From JAZOTK01 sp045534775 (lineage in GTDB: Bacteria; Bacillota; Clostridia; RUG12999), in NCBI GenBank assembly GCA_045534775.1, contig JAZSKI010000025.1:1-19078 (forward strand): 19,078 bases of DNA, read 5' to 3'. Positions 6,422-15,540 of the stretch are shown here, in pieces. How positions within the stretch are numbered: position 1 is the stretch's first letter; every line of letters begins with the position of its first letter. Position numbers and translations under genes: made by a program. The notes beneath the pieces were generated by a model, which was not told where the DNA came from, did no database searches, and was given only the letters and a program-made list of their open reading frames with translations.

Positions 6422-7780
6422 ATGAATATCATAATAGTAGGGTGCGGTAAGGTAGGTCAGAAGCTGGCACAGCAGCTCAATCAGGAGCCTGACCAGAACA
6501 TTACCGTTGTGGATACCAGGTACAATGTGGTACAGGACGTGGTGAACCAATATGATGTAATGGGCGTTGTGGGCAGCGGTACAAGTATTGATACCCTGAC
6601 GGAAGCGGGTATAAAGACGGCTGACCTTCTGATTGCTGTTACAGGCTCGGATGAGCTTAATCTTTTAAGCTGTCTGATAGCTAAAAAATCCGGTAACTGC
6701 CAGACTATCGCACGTGTAAGAAAACCTGAATATTCACAGGAAATAGAACTAATTAAAGAAGATTTGGGACTGGCACTTGTCATTAACCCCGAGCTGACGG
6801 CGGCGAGGGAAATCGCCAGAATTTTAAGATTCCCTACGGCAGTTAAAATAGATACCTTTGCAAAGAGCCGTGTTGAGGTGCTTAAATTCAGAATACCGCA
6901 AGATTCGGTGCTTGATAATATGGTTATTTCCGATATGAGCAGTAAACTGGGCTGTGATGTGCTTATATGCGGAATACAGCGTGATGACCGGGCGTTTATC
7001 CCTGATGGAAGCTTCGTCCTGAAGGGAAATGATTTAATCAGTATTGTAGCGTCTCCCTCAAACCTTACGGGCTTTTTCAAAAAGATTGGCGTTAAGACGG
7101 GAAAGGTTAAGGATACTATAATCGTAGGCGGTGGAACAACAGCCTTTTATCTGGCGTATATACTCCTGATGTCGGGAGTTAAGGTGAAGATTATAGAGAA
7201 AAATCCCGAACGCTGTGAGTTTTTAAGTAAGCTTCTGCCTAAAGCGACCATAATATGCGGTGACGGTACGGAAAAACAGGTGTTGCTGGAGGAAGGTATT
7301 GAATATGCCGATTCTTTCGTTTCACTTATCAACATAGATGAAGAAAATATATTGCTGTCTCTTTTTGCACGCAGTAAATCCAAGGCGAAGATTGTGACGA
7401 AAATTAATCGTATAGCCTATGATGAGGTTATAAACGGATTAAATCTCGACAGTACGGTTTATCCCAAGAATCTGACGGCTGAGCATATTGTTAAATTCGT
7501 TCGTGCCATGAAAAAATCCATCGGTAGCGATATTGAGACGGTGCATCTCATAATGGGCGGAAAAGCGGAAGCACTTGAATTCAGTATAAAACAGGATTCT
7601 CCCGTATCGGGAGTTGCCCTTGAGAAGCTTAAGCTTAAAAAGAATGTGCTTGTTGCTTGCATTAACCGTGACGGAAAGACCATAACCCCGCGTGGTAAGG
7701 ATATGATAATGCCTAACGATACGGTTATCGTAATAACCACCGAAAAGGGTATACGTGATATAGGAGATATTATAGAATAG
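6422..7780 (+). CDS. trkA: Trk potassium uptake system protein TrkA
   Basis: A 452-residue cytoplasmic regulatory subunit that binds NAD(H) and gates the TrkH channel. The start is ATG at 6422 with AGAGGGG just upstream; an in-frame TTG at 6362 is rejected because it is part of the -35 box. The protein is a tandem duplication of an RCK unit. The first Rossmann half has IIIVGCGKVG (3-12) with D31 at the end of strand 2. The second has TIIVGGGTTAF (232-242) with E259 in the equivalent place. TrkA-C domains follow each half, at about 150-215 and 380-452. The second nucleotide motif is less regular, which is common. It precedes trkH by 12 bases in the same operon. Confidence 0.96.
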   Translation: MNIIIVGCGKVGQKLAQQLNQEPDQNITVVDTRYNVVQDVVNQYDVMGVVGSGTSIDTLTEAGIKTADLLIAVTGSDELNLLSCLIAKKSGNCQTIARVRKPEYSQEIELIKEDLGLALVINPELTAAREIARILRFPTAVKIDTFAKSRVEVLKFRIPQDSVLDNMVISDMSSKLGCDVLICGIQRDDRAFIPDGSFVLKGNDLISIVASPSNLTGFFKKIGVKTGKVKDTIIVGGGTTAFYLAYILLMSGVKVKIIEKNPERCEFLSKLLPKATIICGDGTEKQVLLEEGIEYADSFVSLINIDEENILLSLFARSKSKAKIVTKINRIAYDEVINGLNLDSTVYPKNLTAEHIVKFVRAMKKSIGSDIETVHLIMGGKAEALEFSIKQDSPVSGVALEKLKLKKNVLVACINRDGKTITPRGKDMIMPNDTVIVITTEKGIRDIGDIIE

Positions 7781-7792
7781 AGGAAACGGAAA

Positions 7793-9229
7793 ATGAATTA
7801 CGGAATTATAATACATACCCTGGGCTGGGTGTTTACTTTTGAAGCTATCTGTATGTTGCTTCCGTTACTTTGTGCAGTAGCTTACGGCGAGCCTTACGTA
7901 ATGACCTTTGTCATTACGATATTGATATGTGCAGTGCCGGGAATACCTGCGGTGCTGAAAAAACCAAAAAATAAAGCTATGTACGCAAAGGAAGGGTTTA
8001 TATCCGTTGCCCTGGGATGGATAGCCATGAGTATTGCAGGCTGTCTGCCTTTTGTGATTTCGGGTACGATACCGGGTTTTATAAACGCTCTTTTTGAAAC
8101 AGTATCAGGATTTACTACGACGGGAGCGTCCGTTTTAACGGAAATAGAAGCATTACCCCGCTCTATTTTGTTCTGGCGAAGCTTTACCCATTGGATAGGC
8201 GGTATGGGCGTGCTGGTGTTTCTGGTTGCGGTTCTGCCGCTGTCGGGAGGCGGTAACCTGTATCTGATAAAAGCAGAAAGCCCCGGTCCTTCGGTAGGGA
8301 AGCTGGTGCCTAAGGTTAAATCAACAGCAAAAATTCTTTACGGAATATATACGGTCATTACTATAGCTGAGATTATTTTATTAATGCTCGGCGGTATGGA
8401 GCTCTTTGAAGCGGTAACCATTTCCTTTGGTACTGCAGGTACGGGCGGTTTCGGCATAAGAAATTTAAGCGCCGCAGAGTATTCACCTTATCTGCAATAT
8501 GTAATCACCGTGTTTATGATACTTTTCGGAGTGAATTTTTCACTTTACTACCTGCTTCTGATAGGGCAAATTAAAGAGGTATTAAGGTCAGATGAGCTGA
8601 AAACATATTTTATTATAATTATTTCGGCGACTCTGATTATAACGGCAAATATTGCAGGCTCCTGCGGGTCTCTTGAAGAGGCGTTCAGACACAGCGCTTT
8701 TCAGGTAGGATCAATAATTACCACTACGGGCTTTTCTACAACAGATTTTGATAAATGGCCTGAAATCTCAAAAACAATCCTTGTGATGCTGATGTTTATA
8801 GGTGCCTGTGCAGGCAGTACGGGCGGCGGCATCAAGGTATCAAGAATTATAATTCTGGCAAAATCCGTTGCAAAAGAGCTGAGGCTGGCAATTCATCCGA
8901 GAGGAATCCATAAAATCAGTATGGATAACAGGCTTATTGAACACGAAACCATACGAACCTCAAATGTGTTCATTATGGCGTATGTGACAATTTTTGCAGT
9001 ATCCCTGCTGCTGATAAGCTTTGATAATTTCAGCTTTACCACTAATTTTACTGCGGTAGCGGCAACCATGAACAATATCGGACCCGGTCTTGATAAGGTG
9101 GGACCAATGGCGAATTTTGCAGGATTTTCGCCTTTTGCAAAAATTGTTCTGATATTTGATATGCTGATAGGAAGGCTTGAAATATTCCCGATGCTGGTGC
9201 TTTTTTCGCCACGGGCGTGGAAAAAATAA
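7793..9229 (+). CDS. trkH: Trk potassium uptake channel TrkH
   Basis: A 478-residue polytopic inner-membrane channel of the TrkH/KtrB superfamily, which takes up potassium with TrkA. ATG at 7793 follows AGGAAAC. The four pore loops are recognisable: TTTGAS (108-113), GTAGTGGFG (213-221), TTTGFST (310-316) and NNIGPGLD (427-434), each supplying the selectivity-filter glycine. The block GACAGSTGGGIKVSR (337-351) is the conserved intramembrane loop involved in gating. The C-terminus LIGRLEIFPMLVLFSPRAWKK is typical. The length is that expected for TrkH. It is translated from the trkA message. Confidence 0.97.
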   Translation: MNYGIIIHTLGWVFTFEAICMLLPLLCAVAYGEPYVMTFVITILICAVPGIPAVLKKPKNKAMYAKEGFISVALGWIAMSIAGCLPFVISGTIPGFINALFETVSGFTTTGASVLTEIEALPRSILFWRSFTHWIGGMGVLVFLVAVLPLSGGGNLYLIKAESPGPSVGKLVPKVKSTAKILYGIYTVITIAEIILLMLGGMELFEAVTISFGTAGTGGFGIRNLSAAEYSPYLQYVITVFMILFGVNFSLYYLLLIGQIKEVLRSDELKTYFIIIISATLIITANIAGSCGSLEEAFRHSAFQVGSIITTTGFSTTDFDKWPEISKTILVMLMFIGACAGSTGGGIKVSRIIILAKSVAKELRLAIHPRGIHKISMDNRLIEHETIRTSNVFIMAYVTIFAVSLLLISFDNFSFTTNFTAVAATMNNIGPGLDKVGPMANFAGFSPFAKIVLIFDMLIGRLEIFPMLVLFSPRAWKK

Positions 9230-9241
9230 CAAAGAATTGAA

Positions 9242-9279
9242 TTTGGGTGGGTGGTGCAGGCTATCCGCCCGAAAATTTT
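9242..9279 (+). terminator. Weak terminator-like hairpin after trkH
   Basis: TTTGGGTGG (9242-9250) can pair with CCGCCCGAA (9265-9273) with wobble pairs, and an alternative register uses GGGTGG at 9249-9254. The following AATTTT is a poor T tract, so efficiency is uncertain. Confidence 0.4.
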
Positions 9280-9298
9280 AAAATAAACAGCAAAAGTA

Positions 9299-9325
9299 TT
9301 GAAAAAAAGAAATTTGTGGTATACT
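9299..9325 (+). promoter_or_regulatory. Extended -10 promoter for nfnA-nfnB
   Basis: TGG-TATACT (9317-9325) is an extended -10 element. The best -35 is TTGAAA at 9299-9304, with a spacer of only 15 bases, so activity may rely on the TG motif. The start point would be near 9331. Confidence 0.55.
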
Positions 9326-9343
9326 TAATATATTAAGAGTATC

Positions 9344-9353
9344 GGGGGGGGGG
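9344..9353 (+). repeat. G10 homopolymer in the nfnA ribosome-binding position
   Basis: Ten consecutive G occupy 9344-9353, ending six bases before the nfnA ATG at 9360. No normal AGGAGG is present, so this run must serve as the ribosome binding site. Homopolymers of this length are prone to slippage. It is the longest G run I see in the window. Confidence 0.9.
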
Positions 9354-9359
9354 ATAGTT

Positions 9360-10202
9360 ATGTATAAAATACTTAAAAAAGAAATTTTAAATGAAACAGT
9401 TACTCTCATGGAAATAGACGCGGCGGCAATAGCGAAAAAAGCTCTGCCCGGTCAGTTTATTATTCTGAGAGTGAATGAAAAGGGCGAGAGAATACCTCTT
9501 ACCATTGCGGATTATGACAGAGAAAAAGGAAGTGTAACCATAATTTTCCAGATAGTGGGAAAGACAACGGCACTTCTTAATACCCTAAACAAGGGAGATG
9601 CTATTCTTGATTTCGTAGGGCCTCTTGGTACGCCCTCTCATCTTGACGGCTATAAGAAGGTAGCGGTAATCGGCGGAGGGCTCGGAACTGCCATTGCATA
9701 TCCGCAGGCGAAATATCTCCATTTATCAGGGGCTGAGGTACATAGCATAACGGGCTTTAGAAACCGTGACCTTATAATACTTGAGAAGGAGCTTGAAGCA
9801 GTCAGCGATAAGCTGATGATAATGACAGATGACGGTTCAAACGGCAACAAAGGCTTTGTAACAGCGGCACTTAAAGAGCTTATCGACAGCGGCGAGACCT
9901 ATGATTTGGTAGTGGCGATAGGACCGCTTCAGATGATGCGTGCGGTTTGTAATCTGACAAAGGAATATAATATTAAAACTGTAGTGAGTATGAATTCAAT
10001 TATGATTGATGGTACGGGAATGTGCGGCGGCTGCCGACTTACCGTGGGCGGCGAAACTAAATTTGCCTGCGTTGACGGTCCTGATTTTGACGGGCACCTG
10101 GTGGATTTTGATGAAGCAATCCGCAGAAGCGGTATGTACAGCGGCGAGGAGCGTCACGCCCACGAAGAATTTTGCAAGCTTATGAAAAAGGAGGCTGAAT
10201 AA
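9360..10202 (+). CDS. nfnA: NfnA-type FAD/[2Fe-2S] subunit of ferredoxin:NADP oxidoreductase
   Basis: A 280-residue flavoprotein of the ferredoxin-NADP reductase fold, the small subunit of the NADH-dependent reduced ferredoxin:NADP+ oxidoreductase, also annotated as sulfide dehydrogenase subunit. RIPLTIAD (44-51) binds FAD and VIGGGLGTAIA (103-113) binds NAD(H). The [2Fe-2S] ligands appear as D217, C222, C225 and C237; an Asp plus three Cys set is what is known for NfnA, whereas PyrK has four Cys. The related dihydroorotate dehydrogenase subunit PyrK is therefore the less likely reading, and no pyrD is adjacent. The gene is followed after one base by nfnB. Function as a bifurcating enzyme follows from the pair, not from this gene alone. 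Confidence 0.9.
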   Translation: MYKILKKEILNETVTLMEIDAAAIAKKALPGQFIILRVNEKGERIPLTIADYDREKGSVTIIFQIVGKTTALLNTLNKGDAILDFVGPLGTPSHLDGYKKVAVIGGGLGTAIAYPQAKYLHLSGAEVHSITGFRNRDLIILEKELEAVSDKLMIMTDDGSNGNKGFVTAALKELIDSGETYDLVVAIGPLQMMRAVCNLTKEYNIKTVVSMNSIMIDGTGMCGGCRLTVGGETKFACVDGPDFDGHLVDFDEAIRRSGMYSGEERHAHEEFCKLMKKEAE

Positions 10203-10203
10203 A

Positions 10204-11589
10204 ATGGCTAATATGTCACCGAAAAAAGTGCCGATGCCGGAACAGCTTCCCGACGTGAGGAACAAGAATTTTAAAGAAGTTGCTCAGGGATATACCCTTG
10301 AAATGGCACAGGAAGAAGCGGCAAGATGTCTGCAATGTAAAAATCCCGTTTGCATTAAAGGTTGTCCCGTAAACGTAGATATTCCCGGATTTATAAATAA
10401 AATAACCAAAGGCGATATTGAAGGGGCGTATAAGGTAATTTCAAAGACCAGTGCCTTGCCTGCGGTTTGCGGCAGAGTTTGTCCCCAGGAAAGTCAGTGC
10501 GAAGGGCTTTGCGTAAGAGGTATAAAAAGCGAACCCGTTGCTATTGGCAGATTGGAACGCTTTGCGGCAGATTATATGACGGGCAAAGAGGCAGAGGAGG
10601 AAGAAATACCCAAAAACGGAATAAAAGCCGCAGTAATCGGCGGCGGTCCGGCAGGGCTTACCTGCGCAGGCGATTTGGCGAAAATGGGTTATGAGGTAAC
10701 CATTTTTGAAGCCTTCCATACAGCGGGCGGTGTGCTGATGTACGGTATTCCCGAATTCAGACTTCCTAAAGTGGTGGTTACAACGGAAATTGAAAGGCTG
10801 AAAAAAGCAGGCGTAAAAATAGAGGTAAACTCGGTTATCGGAAAAATTTATTCCATTGACGAGCTGTTTGAAACGGGCTTCAAAAGCATATTTATTGCTA
10901 CGGGTGCAGGACTTCCTTCATTTATGAAAATAGAAGGTGAGAACTTAAGCGGGGTATATTCGGCGAACGAATTTTTAACAAGAACCAATCTTATGAAAGC
11001 CTATGACGAGTCTTATGATACTCCTATCCGCACAGGCAGAAATGTAGCTGTGGTAGGCGGCGGTAACGTGGCAATGGATGCCGCCAGATGTGCGAAGCGT
11101 ATGGGAGCAGAAAAGGTTTACATAATATACAGAAGAGGCAGAGAGGAGATGCCGGCGAGAGCAGAGGAAATCCATCACGCGGAGGAAGAGGGAATTATCT
11201 TTAAGCTACTGACGAATCCCGTAAGGATTTTGGGCGATGAAAAGGGCTATGTAACAGCGATGGAATGTATCGAAATGGAGCTGGGCGAGGCTGATAAGAG
11301 TGGCAGAAGACGACCGGTGAAAAAAGAAGGCTCGGAGTTTGTAATCGACCTGGATACTGTAATAATGGCTATAGGGCAAACCCCGAACCCACTTATAAAA
11401 TCAACAACACCCGAGCTGAAAACCCAAAGCTGGGGAGGCATTATCGCTGACGAGGAAACCGGTGCAACGAATATGGAAGGTGTGTTTGCAGGCGGCGATG
11501 CCGTAAGCGGAGCCGCAACGGTAATATTGGCGATGGGAGCCGGAAAAAAAGCCGCAAAGGCTATGGATGAATATATGCGGGAACAGTGA
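10204..11589 (+). CDS. nfnB: NfnB-type NADPH-dependent subunit (GltA-like)
   Basis: A 461-residue protein of the glutamate synthase small-subunit family, often annotated gltA. In the NfnAB complex it carries two [4Fe-4S] clusters and the bifurcating FAD and binds NADPH. Cys 42, 45, 50 and 54 (CLQCKNPVCIKGC) and Cys 89, 93, 99 and 103 (CGRVCPQESQCEGLC) are the cluster ligands. VIGGGPAGL (144-152) binds FAD, VAVVGGGNVAMDAARCA (281-297) binds NADPH, and RRGREEMPA (310-318) is the usual NADPH phosphate-contact motif. AAGGAGG at 10188-10194 lies inside the end of nfnA and the genes are one base apart. No large glutamate synthase subunit is nearby, which favours NfnB over GltD. Confidence 0.92.
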   Translation: MANMSPKKVPMPEQLPDVRNKNFKEVAQGYTLEMAQEEAARCLQCKNPVCIKGCPVNVDIPGFINKITKGDIEGAYKVISKTSALPAVCGRVCPQESQCEGLCVRGIKSEPVAIGRLERFAADYMTGKEAEEEEIPKNGIKAAVIGGGPAGLTCAGDLAKMGYEVTIFEAFHTAGGVLMYGIPEFRLPKVVVTTEIERLKKAGVKIEVNSVIGKIYSIDELFETGFKSIFIATGAGLPSFMKIEGENLSGVYSANEFLTRTNLMKAYDESYDTPIRTGRNVAVVGGGNVAMDAARCAKRMGAEKVYIIYRRGREEMPARAEEIHHAEEEGIIFKLLTNPVRILGDEKGYVTAMECIEMELGEADKSGRRRPVKKEGSEFVIDLDTVIMAIGQTPNPLIKSTTPELKTQSWGGIIADEETGATNMEGVFAGGDAVSGAATVILAMGAGKKAAKAMDEYMREQ

Positions 11590-11621
11590 AATCAGATAAG
11601 CTTTATCGAAGGTATGGGAAG

Positions 11622-11658
11622 AGATTACCGAATTTACGGTGATTTTTTCCTTTTTTTT
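11622..11658 (+). terminator. Intrinsic terminator after nfnB
   Basis: ATTACCG (11624-11630) pairs with CGGTGAT (11637-11643), including one T-G pair, around a 6-base loop; the stem can add a base or two. T runs follow at 11643-11648 and 11651-11658. Confidence 0.75.
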
Positions 11659-11690
11659 GAAAAGTTTACAGAAAATTCATATCATATTTA

Positions 11691-11719
11691 TTGACTTTTT
11701 TTGAAAAAAGTGGTATGCT
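11691..11719 (+). promoter_or_regulatory. Sigma-A promoter for the ABC exporter pair
   Basis: TTGACT (11691-11696) and TATGCT (11714-11719) have a 17-base spacer, and TGG at 11711-11713 gives an extended -10. The start point would be near 11726, about 30 bases before the first start codon. Confidence 0.8.
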
Positions 11720-11755
11720 ATAAAGTGGATTTGTTTTATGGAAAGGAAGAATAAT

Positions 11756-13501
11756 ATGTTGAAGCGACTTGCAGGCTGTGTACGGGAATATAAGATGGCA
11801 ACTGTTCTTACGCTGTTATTTATATTGGCTGAAGCTGTAGTTGAAACGCTTATACCTTTTGTTACAGCGGATTTGGTAAATAAAATCAAAGAGGGCATAG
11901 CCCTTACGGAGATACTTAAAATTGGCGGAGTTCTTGCGATTATGGCGTGCTTATCTCTTGCCTGCGGAGCTATAGCGGGAGTTACCTGCTCAAGGGCTTC
12001 GGCGGGATTTTCAAAGAATCTCAGAAACGATATTTTCGGAAAAATTCAGACATATTCCTTTGAAAATATTGATAAATTTTCCACCTCCTCGCTGGTAACA
12101 AGACTTACCACCGATGTGGCGAATATTCAGATGGCATTTATGATGCTTATAAGAGTTGCAATCCGCAGTCCTCTTATGCTCATTTTCTCCATAGTAATGG
12201 CATACATTATGGGCGGCAGGCTGGCAACGGCATTTATAGTGGTAATTCCGATTCTCGGACTGGGGCTGTTTTATATCAGCAAAAAAGCGATGCCTGCCTT
12301 CAGAAGAGTTTTCAAAAAATATGACAAGCTTAATGAGTCAGTTGAAGAAAATGTCCGTGCTATGCGTGTGGTAAAGAGCTTCTCCCGTGAGGATTACGAA
12401 AAGGAAAAATTCGGCGTAGCGGCAGAGGATATAAGAGGGGATTTTACCCGTGCGGAGAGAATAGTTGCTTTTAACAATCCTCTTATGCAGCTTTGTATGA
12501 ATTTTAATTCGGTATTTATTTTATTGCTGGGTTCAAAGCTGGTAGTTGAAGGTATGGGAAAAACTATTGACGTGGGACAGATTTCTGCTATGCTGACCTA
12601 CGGCGTGCAAATTCTTATGTCACTTATGATGCTGTCTATGATATATGTTATGTTAACCATGTCGACAGAATCGGCAAAACGTGTTTGTGAGGTTTTAAAC
12701 GAGGCGCCTAAGCTTAAAAATCCCGAAAATCCCATTATGTCCGTCAAAGACGGCAGTATTGATTTTAAAGGAGTTTCCTTCAAATATTCTGAAAAGGCAA
12801 AAAAGGATGCCCTTTCAGATATAAATATTCATATTGAATCCGGTATGACAATAGGCATTATCGGCGGTACGGGTTCGGGAAAATCAACGCTGACACAGCT
12901 TATTCCGAGACTCTATGATGTAACCTGCGGCGAGCTGCTTGTGGGCGGCGAAAACGTAAAGAGCTACGATTTACAGGTGCTGCGTGATGCGGTAGCTATG
13001 GTGCTTCAGAAAAACGTACTGTTCTCGGGAACCATAAGGGAAAATCTGTGTTGGGGTAAAGAGGATGCCACCGACGAGGAAATAGCAGAAGCCTGCAGAC
13101 TTGCTCAGGCAGAGGAATTTATTTCTACATTCAAGGATGGTTATGATACCTTTATAGAACAGGGCGGTGCCAATGTATCGGGCGGTCAGAAGCAAAGACT
13201 TTGTATAGCGCGCGCCTTGCTTAAAAAACCGAAGATTATTATTCTTGACGATTCTACAAGTGCTGTTGATACAGCGACAGATGCACTTATCCGTGACGGG
13301 TTTAAAAAATATCTGCCCGATACCACGAAAATTATCATAGCACAGCGTGTATCCTCGGTGCAGGATGCCGATATGATAATTATTTTAGATGGCGGCAGAA
13401 TTTCCGATTTCGGTACACATGTTCAGCTTATGGAACGTAGCGGGATATACGGCGAAATCTACGAACAGCAAACAAACGGAGGTGACAGCGATGAAGAATA
13501 A
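11756..13501 (+). CDS. ABC exporter half-transporter, degenerate ATP-site subunit
   Basis: A 581-residue half-transporter with an N-terminal six-helix membrane domain (about 1-310) and a C-terminal ATPase domain. The start is ATG at 11756 after AAGGAAG; an in-frame ATG at 11738 has no binding site. Walker A is GGTGSGKS (370-377), the signature is VSGGQ (474-478) and Walker B ends in D498. The catalytic Glu after Walker B is replaced by D499 and the H-loop His by Q530. This is the pattern of the degenerate-site subunit in heterodimeric exporters such as BmrC/BmrD or TM287/TM288. The partner is the next gene, whose ATG overlaps by 11 bases. Substrate unknown; lipids, peptides and drugs are all possible. 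An export role follows from the fold and the absence of a binding protein gene. Confidence 0.93.
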   Translation: MLKRLAGCVREYKMATVLTLLFILAEAVVETLIPFVTADLVNKIKEGIALTEILKIGGVLAIMACLSLACGAIAGVTCSRASAGFSKNLRNDIFGKIQTYSFENIDKFSTSSLVTRLTTDVANIQMAFMMLIRVAIRSPLMLIFSIVMAYIMGGRLATAFIVVIPILGLGLFYISKKAMPAFRRVFKKYDKLNESVEENVRAMRVVKSFSREDYEKEKFGVAAEDIRGDFTRAERIVAFNNPLMQLCMNFNSVFILLLGSKLVVEGMGKTIDVGQISAMLTYGVQILMSLMMLSMIYVMLTMSTESAKRVCEVLNEAPKLKNPENPIMSVKDGSIDFKGVSFKYSEKAKKDALSDINIHIESGMTIGIIGGTGSGKSTLTQLIPRLYDVTCGELLVGGENVKSYDLQVLRDAVAMVLQKNVLFSGTIRENLCWGKEDATDEEIAEACRLAQAEEFISTFKDGYDTFIEQGGANVSGGQKQRLCIARALLKKPKIIILDDSTSAVDTATDALIRDGFKKYLPDTTKIIIAQRVSSVQDADMIIILDGGRISDFGTHVQLMERSGIYGEIYEQQTNGGDSDEE

Positions 13502-15395
13502 TCGTGGTCCCGGTTCGGTGAATAAAAACACCTTTCCGAGGATAATCAAAATTCTTATATCCTATTACCCCGTCCTTGTACCGATAACGCTTCTATGTAT
13601 TATCTTTTCATCCTTTGCGGCGGCTGTACCCGACTATTTCATACAAAAAATAATCGCTGTAATTGAAACCTATTTCAGAGAAGGTAACTGGATAGCGGCA
13701 AAGGCTGAAATTATACCTATGATAATATTTCTTATTATAATTTATGCTCTGGCGCTTATTGCAACAATAGCACAAACACAGCTTATGGCATATATAACGC
13801 AAGGCTTTTTGTGTAAGCTTCGCCGCAGTATGTTTAACGGAATGCAAAACCTGCCTGTTAAATTTTTTGATACCAATAAGCATGGCGATATTATGAGTTA
13901 TTATACCAACGATATAGATACCTTAAGGCAGCTTATTTCCCAATCCCTGCCGGCACTTATACGGGCAGGCGGTGTGGTAATCTGCGTCCTTGGAGTTATG
14001 CTCTATTTCAGCGTGTGGATGACCTTGATACTGCTTCTCGGTGTTTGGGTGATGAGCAAGGTTTCAAAGAAATTCGGCGGCGGCTCTGCAAAATATTTTA
14101 TGCGTCAGCAAAAATCTATAGGAAAAACCGAAGGCTTTGCACAGGAAATGATGAACGGTCAGAAGGTAATCAAGGTTTTCGGACACGAAAAGGAATGTAT
14201 TGAGGATTTTGAAAAAATAAACAACGAGCTGTATGAAGACAGCTTCAAAGCCCATGCCTATGCCAATACCCTTGGACCTATAATTCAGAACATAGGTAAT
14301 ATCCTCTATGTGGTTGTAGCTATGGCGGGAGGTATTTTCCTTATGACGAAAACACCAAACCTCAGTATATCAGGTATGGCGTTCAGCATAAGCATTGTGG
14401 TACCCTTCCTTAATATGACCAAACAGTTTACGGGTAATGTTAACCAGCTTTCACAGCAGATTAATTCCATTGTTATGGCACTTGCAGGTGCAAACCGTAT
14501 TTTTGATTTGATGGACCGTAAGCCTGAAGCGGATAACGGCTACGTTACTCTTGTAAATACCGAAACAGATGAAAACGGTAATGTGACGGAAACTAAAAAG
14601 CATACGGGTCATTGGGCATGGAAGCATCCTCACGGTGACGGCACCGTTACCTATACACCTCTTGCAGGTGATGTGCAGATAAGCGAGGTGGATTTCGGAT
14701 ATACGGAAGAAAAAACCGTTCTCCACGACATCAGCGTATATGCAAAGCCCGGTCAGAAGGTGGCTTTTGTAGGTGCAACAGGCGCGGGAAAAACTACCAT
14801 AACCAACCTTATAAACCGTTTTTATGACATAGCTGACGGTAAAATCAGATATGACGGAATTAATATTAATAAAATAAAAAAATCTGACCTGAGAAGGTCG
14901 TTGGGTATAGTTTTGCAGGAAACGAACCTGTTTACGGGCAGCGTAATGGAAAATATCCGCTACGGTAACTTAGAGGCTACTGATGAGGAATGTATAGAGG
15001 CGGCAAAGCTGGCGGGAGCAGATGACTTTATTACACGACTCCCCGAAGGCTATAGCACGAAGCTGTCAGGCAACGGAGCCAACCTGTCGCAGGGTCAGAG
15101 ACAGCTGATAGCCATAGCGAGAGCCGCAGTTGCAGACCCGCCCGTAATGATACTTGACGAGGCAACCTCTTCTATAGATACCCGTACCGAAGCCATAGTC
15201 CAAAGAGGTATGGATAAGCTGATGGAGGGCAGAACGGTATTTGTTATTGCTCACAGACTTTCAACAGTAAAAAATTCCGATGTGATTATGGTGCTGGATA
15301 AAGGAAGAATTATAGAACGGGGAACCCACAGTGAGCTGATAGCTCAAAAAGGCACATACTACAAGCTGTACACAGGCGCTTTTGAGCTGGAATAA
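13491..15395 (+). CDS. ABC exporter half-transporter, catalytic partner
   Basis: A 634-residue half-transporter, partner of the preceding gene. The start is ATG at 13491 with GGAGGTGA at 13478-13485; a longer in-frame start at 13389 lies well inside the upstream gene. The membrane domain spans about 25-335. Walker A is GATGAGKT (428-435), the signature is LSQGQ (532-536), Walker B ends in D556 with catalytic E557, and the H-loop has H588, so this subunit supplies the competent Walker site. Its altered LSQGQ signature faces the degenerate site of its partner. Residues 343-392 form an insert between membrane and ATPase domains, rich in Asn, Thr, His and Gly with WAWKHPHGDG, which I believe occurs in related Firmicutes exporters. 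The length is above the usual 570-600 because of this insert. Translational coupling is indicated by the 11-base overlap. Confidence 0.93.
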   Translation: MKNNRGPGSVNKNTFPRIIKILISYYPVLVPITLLCIIFSSFAAAVPDYFIQKIIAVIETYFREGNWIAAKAEIIPMIIFLIIIYALALIATIAQTQLMAYITQGFLCKLRRSMFNGMQNLPVKFFDTNKHGDIMSYYTNDIDTLRQLISQSLPALIRAGGVVICVLGVMLYFSVWMTLILLLGVWVMSKVSKKFGGGSAKYFMRQQKSIGKTEGFAQEMMNGQKVIKVFGHEKECIEDFEKINNELYEDSFKAHAYANTLGPIIQNIGNILYVVVAMAGGIFLMTKTPNLSISGMAFSISIVVPFLNMTKQFTGNVNQLSQQINSIVMALAGANRIFDLMDRKPEADNGYVTLVNTETDENGNVTETKKHTGHWAWKHPHGDGTVTYTPLAGDVQISEVDFGYTEEKTVLHDISVYAKPGQKVAFVGATGAGKTTITNLINRFYDIADGKIRYDGININKIKKSDLRRSLGIVLQETNLFTGSVMENIRYGNLEATDEECIEAAKLAGADDFITRLPEGYSTKLSGNGANLSQGQRQLIAIARAAVADPPVMILDEATSSIDTRTEAIVQRGMDKLMEGRTVFVIAHRLSTVKNSDVIMVLDKGRIIERGTHSELIAQKGTYYKLYTGAFELE

Positions 15396-15495
15396 AAGCT
15401 TGGGGCTTAGGCAAAATGCACAGACCGCATAAAGCACTGAGCCGATATAAAAGCCACTTGGAATAAAGCAAATATGATAAATTTGCTGAAATTTA

Positions 15496-15540
15496 AGGGT
15501 GTAGCAAAATGAATTCTATTTTGCTGCACCCTCTTTTTTT
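15496..15540. terminator. Strong hairpin terminator shared by the ABC pair and the GH2-like gene
   Basis: A 15-base stem with one T-G pair joins 15496-15510 to 15518-15532 around the loop GAATTCT. A run of seven T (15534-15540) follows on the plus strand. The T run overlaps the minus-strand stop codon of the GH2-like gene (15539-15541), so the hairpin lies directly after that gene as well; on the minus side its T tract (TTAAATTT) is weaker. The stretch 15396-15490 between the exporter and the hairpin holds a smaller hairpin, AGCAAAT with ATTTGCT (15467-15487), and nothing else I can identify. Confidence 0.9.

Noticed and set aside
9360..10202. PyrK subunit of dihydroorotate dehydrogenase
   Set aside because: The cluster ligands read as Asp plus three Cys and the next gene is a GltA/NfnB-type subunit, not pyrD.
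10204..11589. Glutamate synthase small subunit (GltD) acting in ammonia assimilation
   Set aside because: No large subunit gene is nearby, and the one-base spacing to the NfnA-type gene favours the NfnAB complex.
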